Assembly (NCBI GenBank): GCA_023434145.1
Contig: JAEYTI010000110.1
Coordinates: 1-14,084, forward strand
Length of the DNA stretch: 14,084 nt
DNA from: Chloroflexota bacterium
GTDB lineage: Bacteria; Chloroflexota; Anaerolineae; Anaerolineales; Anaerolineaceae
Direction of reading: 5' to 3'
Shown here one piece after another: positions 6,060 to 13,906 of the stretch (its first letter is position 1; each line of letters begins with the position of its first letter). The translations under genes were made by a program, and so were the position numbers. The notes below the pieces were generated by a model. That model worked only from the letters and a program-made list of their open reading frames with translations, was not told the origin of the DNA and made no database searches.

Positions 6060-7014
6060 CCACAATACAACCAAAGGGTATCTCTTCGCGCTGCTCGCGG
6101 CGCTGTTCCTCTCCACTACCGCCATTTTCATCCGCCACCTGACCGAAACCTATCAGGTTCCGGCGTTAGTGCTGGCCTTCTGGCGTGACGTGTTTGTGGT
6201 AATGACGTTGATGCCCGTATTTGCATTGGTAAAACCGGCGCTGCTGCGTGTTTCTGAGCGCAACCTGCGCTATCTGATCGGCTACGGGTTGGTGCTTGCC
6301 TTTTTCAATGCGCTGTGGACGCTTTCTGTGGCGCTCAACGGCGCAGCGGTCGCAACGGTGCTGGTGTACTGCTCGGCGGCGTTCACGGCCCTGCTGGGCT
6401 GGTGGCTGCTGAAAGAGCCGCTCGGATGGGGGAAAGTCGCAGCGGTCGTTTTTAGCCTCATCGGCTGCGTTTTGGTCGCGGAAGCTTATAATCCGGCTGT
6501 GTGGGGCATTAATTTGGGCGGGATCTCTGCCGGGATTGGGGCAGGCCTGGCTTATGCGCTGTACAGCCTGATGGGACGTTCGGCAGCGGGGCGCGGGCTC
6601 TCGCCGTGGACGACCCTTCTGTACACCTTTGGCTTTGCAGGCGTCATTTTGTTATTCGCCAATCTGATCCCGGGTGGGCCACTGCCGGGGAGCGCAGTGC
6701 GCGCCGCGGACCTGCTCTGGCTGGGAGATGCCTCCGCTGGCTGGCTGGTGTTGTTCCTGCTGGCGGCTATTCCTACCGTAATGGGGTTTGGCCTGTACAA
6801 CGTCAGCCTTTCGCACCTGCCGTCCAGCGTCGCCAATCTCATCGTCACCTTGGAGCCGGCCTTCACTGCGGTGACGGCGTACTTGCTGCTGGGCGAGCGC
6901 CTGTCGCCCACTCAGATTGTCGGGGGTCTGGTCATCCTCGCTGGGGTAGTGATCCTCCGTTTGTTCGAAGAACAGCAAGCGATGCGTGCTGCTCGCATCA
7001 GCACAGTCGCGTAA
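6052..7014 (+). CDS. DMT-superfamily (EamA) transporter
   Basis: This is a 320-residue integral membrane protein of the drug/metabolite transporter superfamily, with about ten hydrophobic helices in two EamA halves. The first half runs from about residue 9 (GYLFALLAALFLSTTAIFIRH) to 144. The second runs from GGISAGIGAGLAYALYSLMGR to VVILRLF near 308. Family hallmarks are WRDV after helix 2, AAVATVLVYCSAAFTALLGWWLLKEPL, and in the second half SSVANLIVTLEPAFTAVTAYLLLGERL. EamA proteins usually export metabolites such as amino acids or drugs; the substrate cannot be read from sequence. The ATG at 6052 overlaps the preceding stop by 8 bp and has no strong Shine-Dalgarno sequence, which fits translational coupling. 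ATGs at 6037 and 6040 are alternatives. Family call is secure. Confidence 0.92.
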   Translation: MNNHNTTKGYLFALLAALFLSTTAIFIRHLTETYQVPALVLAFWRDVFVVMTLMPVFALVKPALLRVSERNLRYLIGYGLVLAFFNALWTLSVALNGAAVATVLVYCSAAFTALLGWWLLKEPLGWGKVAAVVFSLIGCVLVAEAYNPAVWGINLGGISAGIGAGLAYALYSLMGRSAAGRGLSPWTTLLYTFGFAGVILLFANLIPGGPLPGSAVRAADLLWLGDASAGWLVLFLLAAIPTVMGFGLYNVSLSHLPSSVANLIVTLEPAFTAVTAYLLLGERLSPTQIVGGLVILAGVVILRLFEEQQAMRAARISTVA

Positions 7015-7128
7015 AATTATGCGAGAGACAATTTCTACGCCTGGCTTTCGCGCAATTTACCGCAATTCTTGTTAATGCGCATAGCCAATTTATTAACATG
7101 AGGTTTTTATTTTTATTTGACTTTAAAA

Positions 7129-7170
7129 ACCAAGAGCCCTGGCCATTACGGAAGGCCCGGGACTTTTGGT
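7129..7170 (-). terminator. Terminator of the M23/SH3b gene
   Basis: Read on the minus strand, ACCAAAAGTCCCGGGCC and GGCCAGGGCTCTTGGT pair imperfectly (a bulge, a G-U and a mismatch) around a short loop. TTTTT, the complement of A7125-7129, follows at once. It lies about 60 bases past the stop at 7229. The facing EamA gene ends at 7014, so this hairpin may also affect its transcript, but no T-tract follows on the plus strand. Confidence 0.6.
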
Positions 7171-7228
7171 AAACAGTATGCTTCCTCTGCACGGCATCAT
7201 TACGCACCGGCGCGCGGGGAAGGGACTG

Positions 7229-9391
7229 CTACGATTTCTTGTCACTCAAGAACCAGGCTGCAGCGAAACCGCGTGATCCGTCGCTTTTCTGCACGAAGAC
7301 CCACAGATCCTGCTTGCCAATCCGTGCACGTGCGGCGTTGAGATCCGGCTCGATGACCGTGAGCGGCTCGTTCTTCACTGCGCCGGTGACGCGCCCCGCA
7401 TTGGCGCTGGCCTGAGCACGGACGTTGATATCTGCGGTGGGGAACACGGTCAGCGTATCAGCGGAGGCAGGGGGCTTGCTGACCGGTGGAAGGCCGCCAG
7501 ATGCGGCTGTGACAAACCAGGCGGCAACGTAGCCAACATACTTGGTAGGCGTGCGCACATTGAGCCATTGGTCCTGCACGCCGATCTTCGCCTGTGCCTG
7601 CTCTTTGTCACCCAGCACCGTCAGCGCATCACCAGGGGTGACGAAGGTGAGGATGTTAGAAGTTGTATCGGGCCGGGCGCGGACGTTGATGGTGCCGGTA
7701 GGAAACACAGTGAGCCCGGTGGAAGGCGCAACTTGCCCGGTGAGGTGCACCAGCCACGCGGCAACAAACCCGCTTTGCCCGCCAGCGGTTTGCACTTGCA
7801 GCCACTCATTATCCTTGCCAACCTTGCTCTTTGCGACAGTCGCGTCCCCTAATACGTTTAGCGGTTCGGTGGCAGTCATGGCGCCGAGCAGGACGAACCC
7901 TGTACCGGGGCCAGAGCGCAGGTTCACCTGATCGAACGGGTACACTACCACGCCGCTGGGTGGAAAAGCAACCTGCTTTGTATCCTGCGCAAGCCAGGCC
8001 GCCACAAACCCCGCCTGACCGGAGGCTGTTTGCACCTGCAGCCACTGGTTCTCCTTGCCGATTTTGCCTTTTGCTGCGGCGGCATCACCCAGCACCGTGA
8101 GCGCGTCTCCGGCTGGCAGCGTTGCCACGATCTCAGAACTGGTGGTCGCTTCGGCGCGCAGATTCACCTGCCCCGTGGTGTAGACGGTAATACCGCTGGG
8201 CGGCGGCAGGGGCTTTTGCGGCTTCGGCGTAACCGGGGAAACAGGCGGCAGCGCGGTTACAGGTTCTGCATCTTTCAGATAGGGCCATGGGTCGACTATG
8301 CCCTTGGGATAACCGGGCGTTTGGGCGCCATCGATCTTTAGGGTCAAGTGCAGGTGCGAGCCAAAGCTGTTGCCCGTATTATCCGCCTGCCCAATACGCT
8401 GTCCGGCCTTCACCTTCTCACCGACCTTTACGTGCGCCTCAGAGAGATGCGCGTACACAGTGTGGTAGATCTTGCCCTCAAACTCGTGCTTGATGCGGAT
8501 CTGCACGCCATAGGGATGACTCTTGGGATGCTCTGCCTGGTAAACCACTCCATCGGCGCAGGCGTAGATGTTCGCCCCGTGCGGTGCATAGAGATCGAGC
8601 CCCTCGTGCCCCGGCAGCTTGAAGGACCGGTACATATCGGGATTTTCCGCGAAACGCTGGTTTACCACATGCGTATCGACTGGCCAAACCAGGCGGAACT
8701 GCGGCTCCAGCGAAAAAGATTCGGCGACAAAATCGGGCGTCACCAATACAGGGACTTTCTTTTGCCGCTTATATGGCACGATGAAGAAGCCGCGCAGCGG
8801 CTCTCCGGTAGATTGATGGAACTGAGCAGGTCCGGGCCGGGATGGCTCAACGGTAATGGTAACCTCTTCGCCAGGGTGATTGGGGTCATAGACCTGGATC
8901 GACAGGCAGTTCGTGCGTGAATCGAACGCGTATCCTGTCACAAGCACCTGGTGGTTCTTGGTGGGGTTCTCGACGCCCTGCACGCGAATGAGACACAACA
9001 CGACTGGCTCGCCCTTGTCGAGCGAGCGGCGCAACTTGGGGATCTCGTAGCGAACGGCCCGGCTCGCCACATCCTTATCCTCCATGATCATCCACTCGAT
9101 GATCTTGATAATGGTAGGGATGCGCAGGCTGTCGAGCTGGCGGCTGGCAAGATAGGTAACTAGCCGGGAGTCGAGCGAGTCGACATCACTCACGTCTGGA
9201 AAGGGCTCATTGGCGTAGTAGTAGTCCAGGGCAGCAAAACACATACCGCCGCACAGGCCCAACACCACGTCGTTCAGGTCCACCATGCCTGCCAATGGAA
9301 GCTGAAAGCGAATGGGCAGATTAATCTCAAAACGGTTGATAAAACGAAACCCGTTCTGCGCCGGTGAAAACTTCGTGGATACTCGTGCCAT
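7229..9391 (-). CDS. C39-like cysteine peptidase / M23 metallopeptidase / four-SH3b protein
   Basis: This 720-residue protein appears to be a bifunctional hydrolase. Residues about 25-210 look like a C39-type papain-fold domain: GLCGGMCFAA with Cys47, NHQVLVTGYAF with His147, and YDPNHPGEE with Asp169. Residues about 235-370 are an M23 (LytM) domain: GHEGLDLYAP (His262, Asp266), YAHL (His315) and SHLHL (His346, His348), the full zinc and catalytic set. M23 enzymes cut peptidoglycan cross-bridges. After a Pro-rich linker (380-398), four SH3b-like repeats follow (399-472, 479-552, 557-628, 645-717), each ending in GFVAAW or GYVAAW-type strands; these usually bind cell wall. No signal peptide or membrane helix precedes Cys47, which is odd for a wall enzyme. 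The ATG at 9391 has GGAG eight bases upstream. The C39-like call is weaker than M23. Confidence 0.9.
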   Translation of the reverse strand: MARVSTKFSPAQNGFRFINRFEINLPIRFQLPLAGMVDLNDVVLGLCGGMCFAALDYYYANEPFPDVSDVDSLDSRLVTYLASRQLDSLRIPTIIKIIEWMIMEDKDVASRAVRYEIPKLRRSLDKGEPVVLCLIRVQGVENPTKNHQVLVTGYAFDSRTNCLSIQVYDPNHPGEEVTITVEPSRPGPAQFHQSTGEPLRGFFIVPYKRQKKVPVLVTPDFVAESFSLEPQFRLVWPVDTHVVNQRFAENPDMYRSFKLPGHEGLDLYAPHGANIYACADGVVYQAEHPKSHPYGVQIRIKHEFEGKIYHTVYAHLSEAHVKVGEKVKAGQRIGQADNTGNSFGSHLHLTLKIDGAQTPGYPKGIVDPWPYLKDAEPVTALPPVSPVTPKPQKPLPPPSGITVYTTGQVNLRAEATTSSEIVATLPAGDALTVLGDAAAAKGKIGKENQWLQVQTASGQAGFVAAWLAQDTKQVAFPPSGVVVYPFDQVNLRSGPGTGFVLLGAMTATEPLNVLGDATVAKSKVGKDNEWLQVQTAGGQSGFVAAWLVHLTGQVAPSTGLTVFPTGTINVRARPDTTSNILTFVTPGDALTVLGDKEQAQAKIGVQDQWLNVRTPTKYVGYVAAWFVTAASGGLPPVSKPPASADTLTVFPTADINVRAQASANAGRVTGAVKNEPLTVIEPDLNAARARIGKQDLWVFVQKSDGSRGFAAAWFLSDKKS
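7238..8197 (-). repeat. Four tandem SH3b-like coding repeats
   Basis: Each unit is about 72-80 codons and repeats the order TVY/TVF...VNLR or INVRA...LTVLGD...KIGK/W-L-V-QT...GFVAAW. Units 1 and 2 are closest; unit 4 is most divergent (ends in RGFAAAWFL). An insert (e.g. AAAAKGKIGKENQW) is shared between beta strands in all four. This supports duplication within the gene rather than independent capture. Confidence 0.8.
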
Positions 9392-9467
9392 AAGAGCATC
9401 TCCATTTTGGTCTTATCTTGCCGCGAGCGGCAGCAAAGGTTTTTTCGGATCGAATTTGTCTTAAAAG

Positions 9468-9496
9468 ATCTTACAGGAAAGGCAGCGGAAAAACAA
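9468..9496 (-). promoter_or_regulatory. Candidate promoter of the M23/SH3b gene (TTGTTT-N17-TAAGAT)
   Basis: On the minus strand, TTGTTT (9496-9491) and TAAGAT (9473-9468) are 17 bp apart. Both match consensus only partly. The same TAAGAT hexamer with 17-bp spacing occurs in the candidate promoter at 10239-10267. The predicted leader of about 70 bases contains a 6-bp hairpin (9419-9432). Confidence 0.3.
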
Positions 9497-9516
9497 GTTG
9501 CTTACGGCTCCTCGAT

Positions 9517-10170
9517 CTACATTTTGGCTTTTGGATACTGCTTTTTATTATGCTTATGCCGTATATGAGCGATCAAGAAGGCAATTGCCAGATCCCCGGT
9601 AAGCAAAAGTATGTCCACGACGAGCAGCCATACCTGGTATCCGCGGAGTGCCAGGTCTGGCAACATAACCGCGCGCATATAAAAATGAACAGCGATTATT
9701 CCCAGCCCAATCACCAAGCTTAGCGCGGCATGTGTACTGGTTGCGAACCATTCCAAGAGAAGCCCGCGCGACCAGGTATGCCGAGCTAAATAGCGCTCGT
9801 ACCCTAAGATAGAAATTTTCTCGCCCAGAAGGCGGCCTGTCAAGTGCTCCAGTTTTGGGCGAAGCTCGCAGTCAATATAAATAGCGCTCAGGGTCATCAA
9901 GCGCTCGTGGCGAAGCTGCACAAATGCAATTGCAAAGAATACGATTGGCAGCAGCAGTAGAACACCCAAGGCTGTTTCGGTCTGGTTTACAAAGGCCAGC
10001 ACCAGGGTGATCGCCCCGCCAAGGCCTGCGAGCGCGAGCGTGTCGAGCTGCGCCTGCCATTCACTGTGCTTCGCCACCATCTCACGGATCACTTTATATT
10101 CCTCGAGAAGTATCTGGCTTTGCAGCTCAATACTCGGACTTGATACTGGAACCAGCCTTTGGGTTGTCAC
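9517..10170 (-). CDS. Four-helix membrane protein of unknown function
   Basis: I do not recognise the family. The start is taken as GTG at 10170 (VTTQRLVPVSS), because GAGGAG lies four bases upstream. The open frame extends to 10299 but overlaps the divergent gene's control region. The 217-residue product begins with a soluble alpha-helical part (QSQILLEEYKVIREMVAKHSEWQAQLD), then a helix pair (about 47-85: AGLGGAITLVLAF, LGVLLLLPIVFFAIAFV). A charged, probably cytoplasmic segment of about 60 residues follows, then two more helices (HAALSLVIGLGIIAVHFYM and VWLLVVDILLLTGDLAIAFLIAHI). It ends in a His/Lys-rich tail. It is upstream of, and on the same strand as, the M23/SH3b gene, but a 125-bp gap with its own candidate promoter separates them. 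Confidence 0.8.
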   Translation of the reverse strand: MTTQRLVPVSSPSIELQSQILLEEYKVIREMVAKHSEWQAQLDTLALAGLGGAITLVLAFVNQTETALGVLLLLPIVFFAIAFVQLRHERLMTLSAIYIDCELRPKLEHLTGRLLGEKISILGYERYLARHTWSRGLLLEWFATSTHAALSLVIGLGIIAVHFYMRAVMLPDLALRGYQVWLLVVDILLLTGDLAIAFLIAHIRHKHNKKQYPKAKM

Positions 10171-10238
10171 GATGCTCCTCTTTCCTTGCAAAGATCTTGT
10201 GTGTATTAAAGCACAAATCCCGTCACAGCTTTCATCGT

Positions 10239-10267
10239 TTGGACATATTCTTAAAGTCTGGTAAGAT
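10239..10267 (+). promoter_or_regulatory. Candidate promoter of the pinwheel-Hsp70-prs operon
   Basis: TTGGAC (10239-10244) and TAAGAT (10262-10267) are separated by 17 bp in the divergent intergenic region. The predicted start near 10274 would leave a leader of about 26 bases containing AAGGAGG. Both boxes are moderate matches. Confidence 0.4.
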
Positions 10268-10287
10268 TTTCGTGCGCCCATTCCAAG

Positions 10288-10294
10288 AAGGAGG
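10288..10294 (+). promoter_or_regulatory. Strong Shine-Dalgarno (AAGGAGG) fixing a TTG start
   Basis: AAGGAGG ends five bases before the TTG at 10300. No ATG or GTG occurs at a suitable distance, so this site decides the rare TTG initiation codon for the coiled-coil/pinwheel protein. Confidence 0.8.
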
Positions 10295-10299
10295 CTCAA

Positions 10300-11505
10300 T
10301 TGATCCGTTCAGAGCAGATTGAAGAATGGCTCCAGGAAGTGGAACAGCGACCGTCTTCGGCGGGACTGATCATCCGCTATATCACCAACCGCCTCAAAGA
10401 TTTAACCGCCCGAAACGAGGAGCTGCTAGCAGAAAATATCGCCCTGCGCAGCGAGCGGAAAGTAGAAGAGTTCGAGGGTAAGATTGCCAACCTGGAATAC
10501 CAGGTAGAAGTACTAAAGCGCCAGCTTGGCGGCGTGGTAAACGGGACAATCAGCGCGCCGGCAGCGGTAACAGAGACGATCAGCCTGCTGGTCTATACCG
10601 TCAAGGGGCATATCGTCCGCGCGGGGCTGCCGATGGATGGCTTTACCTCTGGGGCAGCGTTGGCGGCCTTTGCGGAACAGATCGCCGTGAATGGACCGCC
10701 GCCGCGCATCCTGATGGCGGGCAGCCAGGAAGAGCTGCTGTTCGTGTTCGACTCGGGCCGCTCTGCTACTATGCCCCTGAGCGAGATCCCCGAACAGGTA
10801 ACAGAAAGCGCCGGCGACCTTCTAACGCTCGACTGGAGCACGGCGTACCGGGCAGAGCCGCGCGCCGGTGAAGAACTGGCCGCTGTGCTCGCCATTGGCC
10901 GCATGTCCCTCTACGAATATATTCTCCAGATGAGTCGTCGGGGATGCGCAAAGAAGATGATGCGCAGCGCCTTTGAGCAGCACCTGGCGAAGAATTACGT
11001 CGGCACGGGTATCCGCGCCCAGCCAGATAAAACCTGCTCGCTGGCGCTCTCCGGCAGGGATGAACGGGTGATCCTTGCCAGCCGCGAAGGATGGCTCGCT
11101 ACGGTAGAAGTCAGCCATCTTCCATACACCTCGGAAGAAGTGCTGCGGCTCGGCGCAACCGATTACATTGTGAGCGCGTTTACCGAATCGCAAAAGCCCT
11201 CGGTCGTTGTGGTTACCGACAATGGCAAAGTGATCAACCGCGAGTGCGGCTGGTTAGAGCCCACCGAATCATTCAAAACGCGCGGGCAGGCCGTATTCTC
11301 GCAGTCACGGCGTGATGCTGGGGTTCGTGTGGCAGGCGCGGCCGCGGTTGCGCCGAATGATTGGGGTGCAGCGCTTCTCAGCGACGGCCGGGTGATTACC
11401 AGCAAGATGGATGATCTGCTTGCAGCCGGCTCGCTGCCCGAGGCAGGAGATAACGCCAGGGTGATGGACTTCATCACCTTTACCCTCCCTGGCAAAGGAG
11501 CGTAA
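10300..11505 (+). CDS. Coiled-coil protein with GyrA-C-terminal-like beta-pinwheel
   Basis: This 401-residue soluble protein has a TTG start with an excellent ribosome site. Residues about 30-78 are a coiled coil (NRLKDLTARNEELLAENIALR, then EFEGKIANLEYQVEVLKRQL). From about residue 93 onward there are repeated four-strand units resembling blades of the DNA gyrase A / ParC C-terminal domain: EELLFVFDSGRSATMPLSEIP (145-164), EYILQMSRRGCAKKMMRSAF (206-225), RVILASREGWLATVEVSHLP (256-275), SVVVVTDNGKVINRECGWL (301-319), and WGAALLSDGRVITSKMDDLL (355-374). Gyrase uses this fold to wrap DNA. The topoisomerase catalytic part (winged helix with active Tyr) and a GyrA box are absent, so it is not a topoisomerase. 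DNA binding is inferred. It heads an operon with an Hsp70-like gene three bases downstream. Confidence 0.85.
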   Translation: MIRSEQIEEWLQEVEQRPSSAGLIIRYITNRLKDLTARNEELLAENIALRSERKVEEFEGKIANLEYQVEVLKRQLGGVVNGTISAPAAVTETISLLVYTVKGHIVRAGLPMDGFTSGAALAAFAEQIAVNGPPPRILMAGSQEELLFVFDSGRSATMPLSEIPEQVTESAGDLLTLDWSTAYRAEPRAGEELAAVLAIGRMSLYEYILQMSRRGCAKKMMRSAFEQHLAKNYVGTGIRAQPDKTCSLALSGRDERVILASREGWLATVEVSHLPYTSEEVLRLGATDYIVSAFTESQKPSVVVVTDNGKVINRECGWLEPTESFKTRGQAVFSQSRRDAGVRVAGAAAVAPNDWGAALLSDGRVITSKMDDLLAAGSLPEAGDNARVMDFITFTLPGKGA

Positions 11506-11508
11506 CCC

Positions 11509-12858
11509 ATGGCTCGCAGCGTTGGAATAGACTTTGGCACCTCGAACTCGGGCGTATCGTTCTACGATGGGCACAGCGTGCACCTGCTGCCCATCGATCA
11601 GAAGAACATTGTTCCCGAGGTGGTCAAGACGATCATGTATATCACCCGCGACTTCCAGGTTTACATCGGGCAGGAAGCGGTGGAGATGTACTACAAGCAA
11701 AACGTCAATCGCCTGCGCCGTTTTGTGAAGAAATGGGTCGGCGAGGTGGAGTATCGCGGCGCGGATATGTATTACGTTACAGACGTGTATGCCTACGTAG
11801 ACGAGCTTATGCCGGGGCGGCTGCTTCAATTCCTGAAAACCGCCCTGCGCACCGAGGGCTTTGAAGGCACGCAGGTATTCGAACGTTATTTCACCACCGG
11901 CGATATTGTGATGATGTACCTGAGCGCCCTCAAGCAGCGGGCGGAGAGCGTGCTGGGCGAGACAGTGGACACGGTGACCATTGGCCGGCCGGTAAAATTC
12001 GCGCGCACGCCCGCGCTAGATAAGCAGGCCGAGGATACCTTGCGCGAAGCCGCTCTGGAAGCGGGTTTCAAGGCGGTTTCGTTTGAATTAGAACCGGTCG
12101 CGGCAGCGCTGTATTTCGAACAGGGACTATCGAAGCCTAAAGACGCGTTGATCTTTGACTTTGGCGGTGGTACGCTGGATATCACCATCATGCGGTTGGG
12201 TGATCCTGCAAACCGCAAGGTGTATGCCAACGGCGGCATCGACATTGCTGGTTCCGATTTTGACCGTACCATCATCCAGACACGCATGCTGCCGCACTTC
12301 GGCAAGGGCAAGATCGATCACCGGCTGGACCTGATGGAACTGGTCAATGCCGTCGCGGATTGGATGGCGCTGCCCGAACTGAGCGTGCCCAGGGCCCGCC
12401 TGCGCCTGACCCAGGCGGTGCTGGAGGGTGAAGCCCCCGTGCAATTAAAAGCGCTAGAAACTTTAATCTTCAACGATCTGGCATTCTCGTTTTATAATGC
12501 TGTAGAGCGATCTAAAATTGAACTGTCTAACCAGGGCTTTTCCGTGATCGAACTACAGGATAAGAACATCGATGTGTGGGAGCTGTATGCTCGAACACAG
12601 TTTGAGAAAGACATTCAAAGCTACCAGAGGCAGATCGAAGACGTGCTGCTCAAGACAGTGGCAGATTCGGGACTGGAACTGGACCAGATCGACGCGGTGG
12701 TGACGACCGGCGGATCTTCCAATATCCCGTTGTTCCGGCACATGCTGGAAGGGATCTTTGGCCCGCAAAAGGTAAGCGCCGCCAACGCGTTTAGCAGCGT
12801 TACCGCGGGGCTGGGTATCCGCGCCGCAGGAGGAGGAATCGGATCGTATGGGGAGTAA
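11509..12858 (+). CDS. Short Hsp70-family ATPase (YegD-like, no substrate-binding domain)
   Basis: This 449-residue actin/Hsp70-fold ATPase shows all the nucleotide motifs. These are phosphate-1 VGIDFGTSNS (residues 5-14), IGRPVKF (158-164), the connecting FELEPVAAALYF (192-203), phosphate-2 IFDFGGGTLDITI (215-227), GGIDIAGSDFDRTI (242-255), and the adenosine motif VVTTGGSSNIPLFRHML (397-413). DnaK is about 640 residues because of its C-terminal substrate-binding domain and lid. Here the protein ends after the ATPase fold, like E. coli YegD (about 450 residues). It may therefore act as an ATP switch on a dedicated partner rather than a general chaperone. Start ATG at 11509, with AAAGGAG upstream, lies three bases after the pinwheel stop. 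It overlaps the PRPP-synthetase gene by 11 bp, giving a tight operon. No DnaJ or GrpE gene is present nearby. Confidence 0.92.
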   Translation: MARSVGIDFGTSNSGVSFYDGHSVHLLPIDQKNIVPEVVKTIMYITRDFQVYIGQEAVEMYYKQNVNRLRRFVKKWVGEVEYRGADMYYVTDVYAYVDELMPGRLLQFLKTALRTEGFEGTQVFERYFTTGDIVMMYLSALKQRAESVLGETVDTVTIGRPVKFARTPALDKQAEDTLREAALEAGFKAVSFELEPVAAALYFEQGLSKPKDALIFDFGGGTLDITIMRLGDPANRKVYANGGIDIAGSDFDRTIIQTRMLPHFGKGKIDHRLDLMELVNAVADWMALPELSVPRARLRLTQAVLEGEAPVQLKALETLIFNDLAFSFYNAVERSKIELSNQGFSVIELQDKNIDVWELYARTQFEKDIQSYQRQIEDVLLKTVADSGLELDQIDAVVTTGGSSNIPLFRHMLEGIFGPQKVSAANAFSSVTAGLGIRAAGGGIGSYGE

Positions 12859-13801
12859 CCACCCACTTCAGCTTTTCGCCGGAGAATCGCATCGCGAGCT
12901 GGCTGTAGAAATTGCCGGTCTGTTGAATGCCCCGCTCGGGCAGTCGTCAACCACCTTCCTGCCAGATGGCGAGATCCACGTGCGGATCGATGAAGTGGTG
13001 CGCGAAAAGGATGTTTTTCTGCTGCAAACCGGCAGCCACCCGGTCAACGACCACGTCATGGAAACCATCCTCTACCTGGATGCTTTCCGGCGGGCGAGCG
13101 TCCATTCGGTGACGCTGATGATGCCGTACTATCCATATGCCCGGCAGGAGCGCATGTCGCACGGGCGCGAATCGATTAGCGCGCGGGTGATCGCCGATCT
13201 GTTGCAGTCGCAGGCGGTCAGCCGGGTGATCTTTGTTGATATTCACGCGGCGGCAATTCAGGGTTTCTTCACTGTTCCGGTGGACCCGCTCTCCGCGATC
13301 CCCACACTCAGCCAGTACTTTCTAAAACCAGAATTTGCCAATGGCATCATCGTCTCGCCAGACGTGGGCCGCGCAAAAGTTGCCGGCAAGTACGCCGAGA
13401 TCACCGGCCTGCCGCTGGCGGTGATCCATAAGCGGCGTGAAAGCTTCTCGGAAACCAAGGTGACGCACCTGGTTGGCGACGTGCGCGGGCGCAACCCCAT
13501 TGTGATTGACGACATCATGGCTGGTGGCAGCGTCTTGAACGTGCTGGACGCTTTATACGAGAACGGCGCGGAAGGACCAGCCTACTTCTCTATTACGCAT
13601 CCGGTGCTGCTGCCGAAGGCGCTTGCGCAGATTGAGCGCGATGACCGGATTGCCAAAGTGGTGGTGACCAACTCGCTTCCCGTCCCGCCTGAGAAGCTCA
13701 CCGGCAAAGTTGAGGTCATCTCTATTGCGCCCATGCTTGCAGGGATCATTCAGGACATCCACGAAGGGCGCAGTATCTCACCGAAGATGGTGTTCTGGTA
13801 G
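12848..13801 (+). CDS. prs: Ribose-phosphate pyrophosphokinase-like protein with variant PRPP loop
   Basis: PRPP synthetase transfers pyrophosphate from ATP to ribose 5-phosphate, making PRPP for nucleotide, His and Trp synthesis. The 317-residue length is that of class I enzymes (about 315). Seen are FLPDGEIHVRI (37-47), YYPYARQER (94-102), VDIHAAAIQGFF (130-141) with metal-site His133, VSPDVG (169-174) with Asp171, and the catalytic flexible-loop KRR (195-197). The PRPP-binding loop reads IDDIMAGGSVL (220-230). Class I enzymes normally have DDxxDTGGT, so the two Asp remain but D-T-G-G-T has become A-G-G-S-V. This may change ribose-phosphate binding, or mark a divergent paralogue. The ATG overlaps the Hsp70 gene by 11 bp, and GGAGGAGG lies upstream. 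Whether it is the cell's only PRPP synthetase is unknown. Confidence 0.9.
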   Translation: MGSNHPLQLFAGESHRELAVEIAGLLNAPLGQSSTTFLPDGEIHVRIDEVVREKDVFLLQTGSHPVNDHVMETILYLDAFRRASVHSVTLMMPYYPYARQERMSHGRESISARVIADLLQSQAVSRVIFVDIHAAAIQGFFTVPVDPLSAIPTLSQYFLKPEFANGIIVSPDVGRAKVAGKYAEITGLPLAVIHKRRESFSETKVTHLVGDVRGRNPIVIDDIMAGGSVLNVLDALYENGAEGPAYFSITHPVLLPKALAQIERDDRIAKVVVTNSLPVPPEKLTGKVEVISIAPMLAGIIQDIHEGRSISPKMVFW

Positions 13802-13906
13802 AGCGGTAGGCAACATCGGCGCGGTGTACCACTGCATGCGTTGTGCATGACAAAACGCCATCCTTCATGTGATATCCGTATGGAACCTGCGGTGAAGGGG
13901 TTGCTT

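Noticed and set aside
8348..8920. Plus-strand 190-codon frame inside the M23 gene
   Set aside because: Lies opposite the conserved M23 zinc motifs and is a typical GC-rich antisense frame.
9419..9432. TGCCGC-GA-GCGGCA hairpin with a T-run about ten bases further on
   Set aside because: No plus-strand gene ends here, and on the minus strand no U-tract follows, so a terminator call is not justified. It may be a leader hairpin of the M23 gene.
13835..13849. Small inverted repeat CATGC-GTTGT-GCATG after prs as a possible terminator
   Set aside because: Only 5-bp arms and no T-tract; no convincing terminator is visible after the prs gene.
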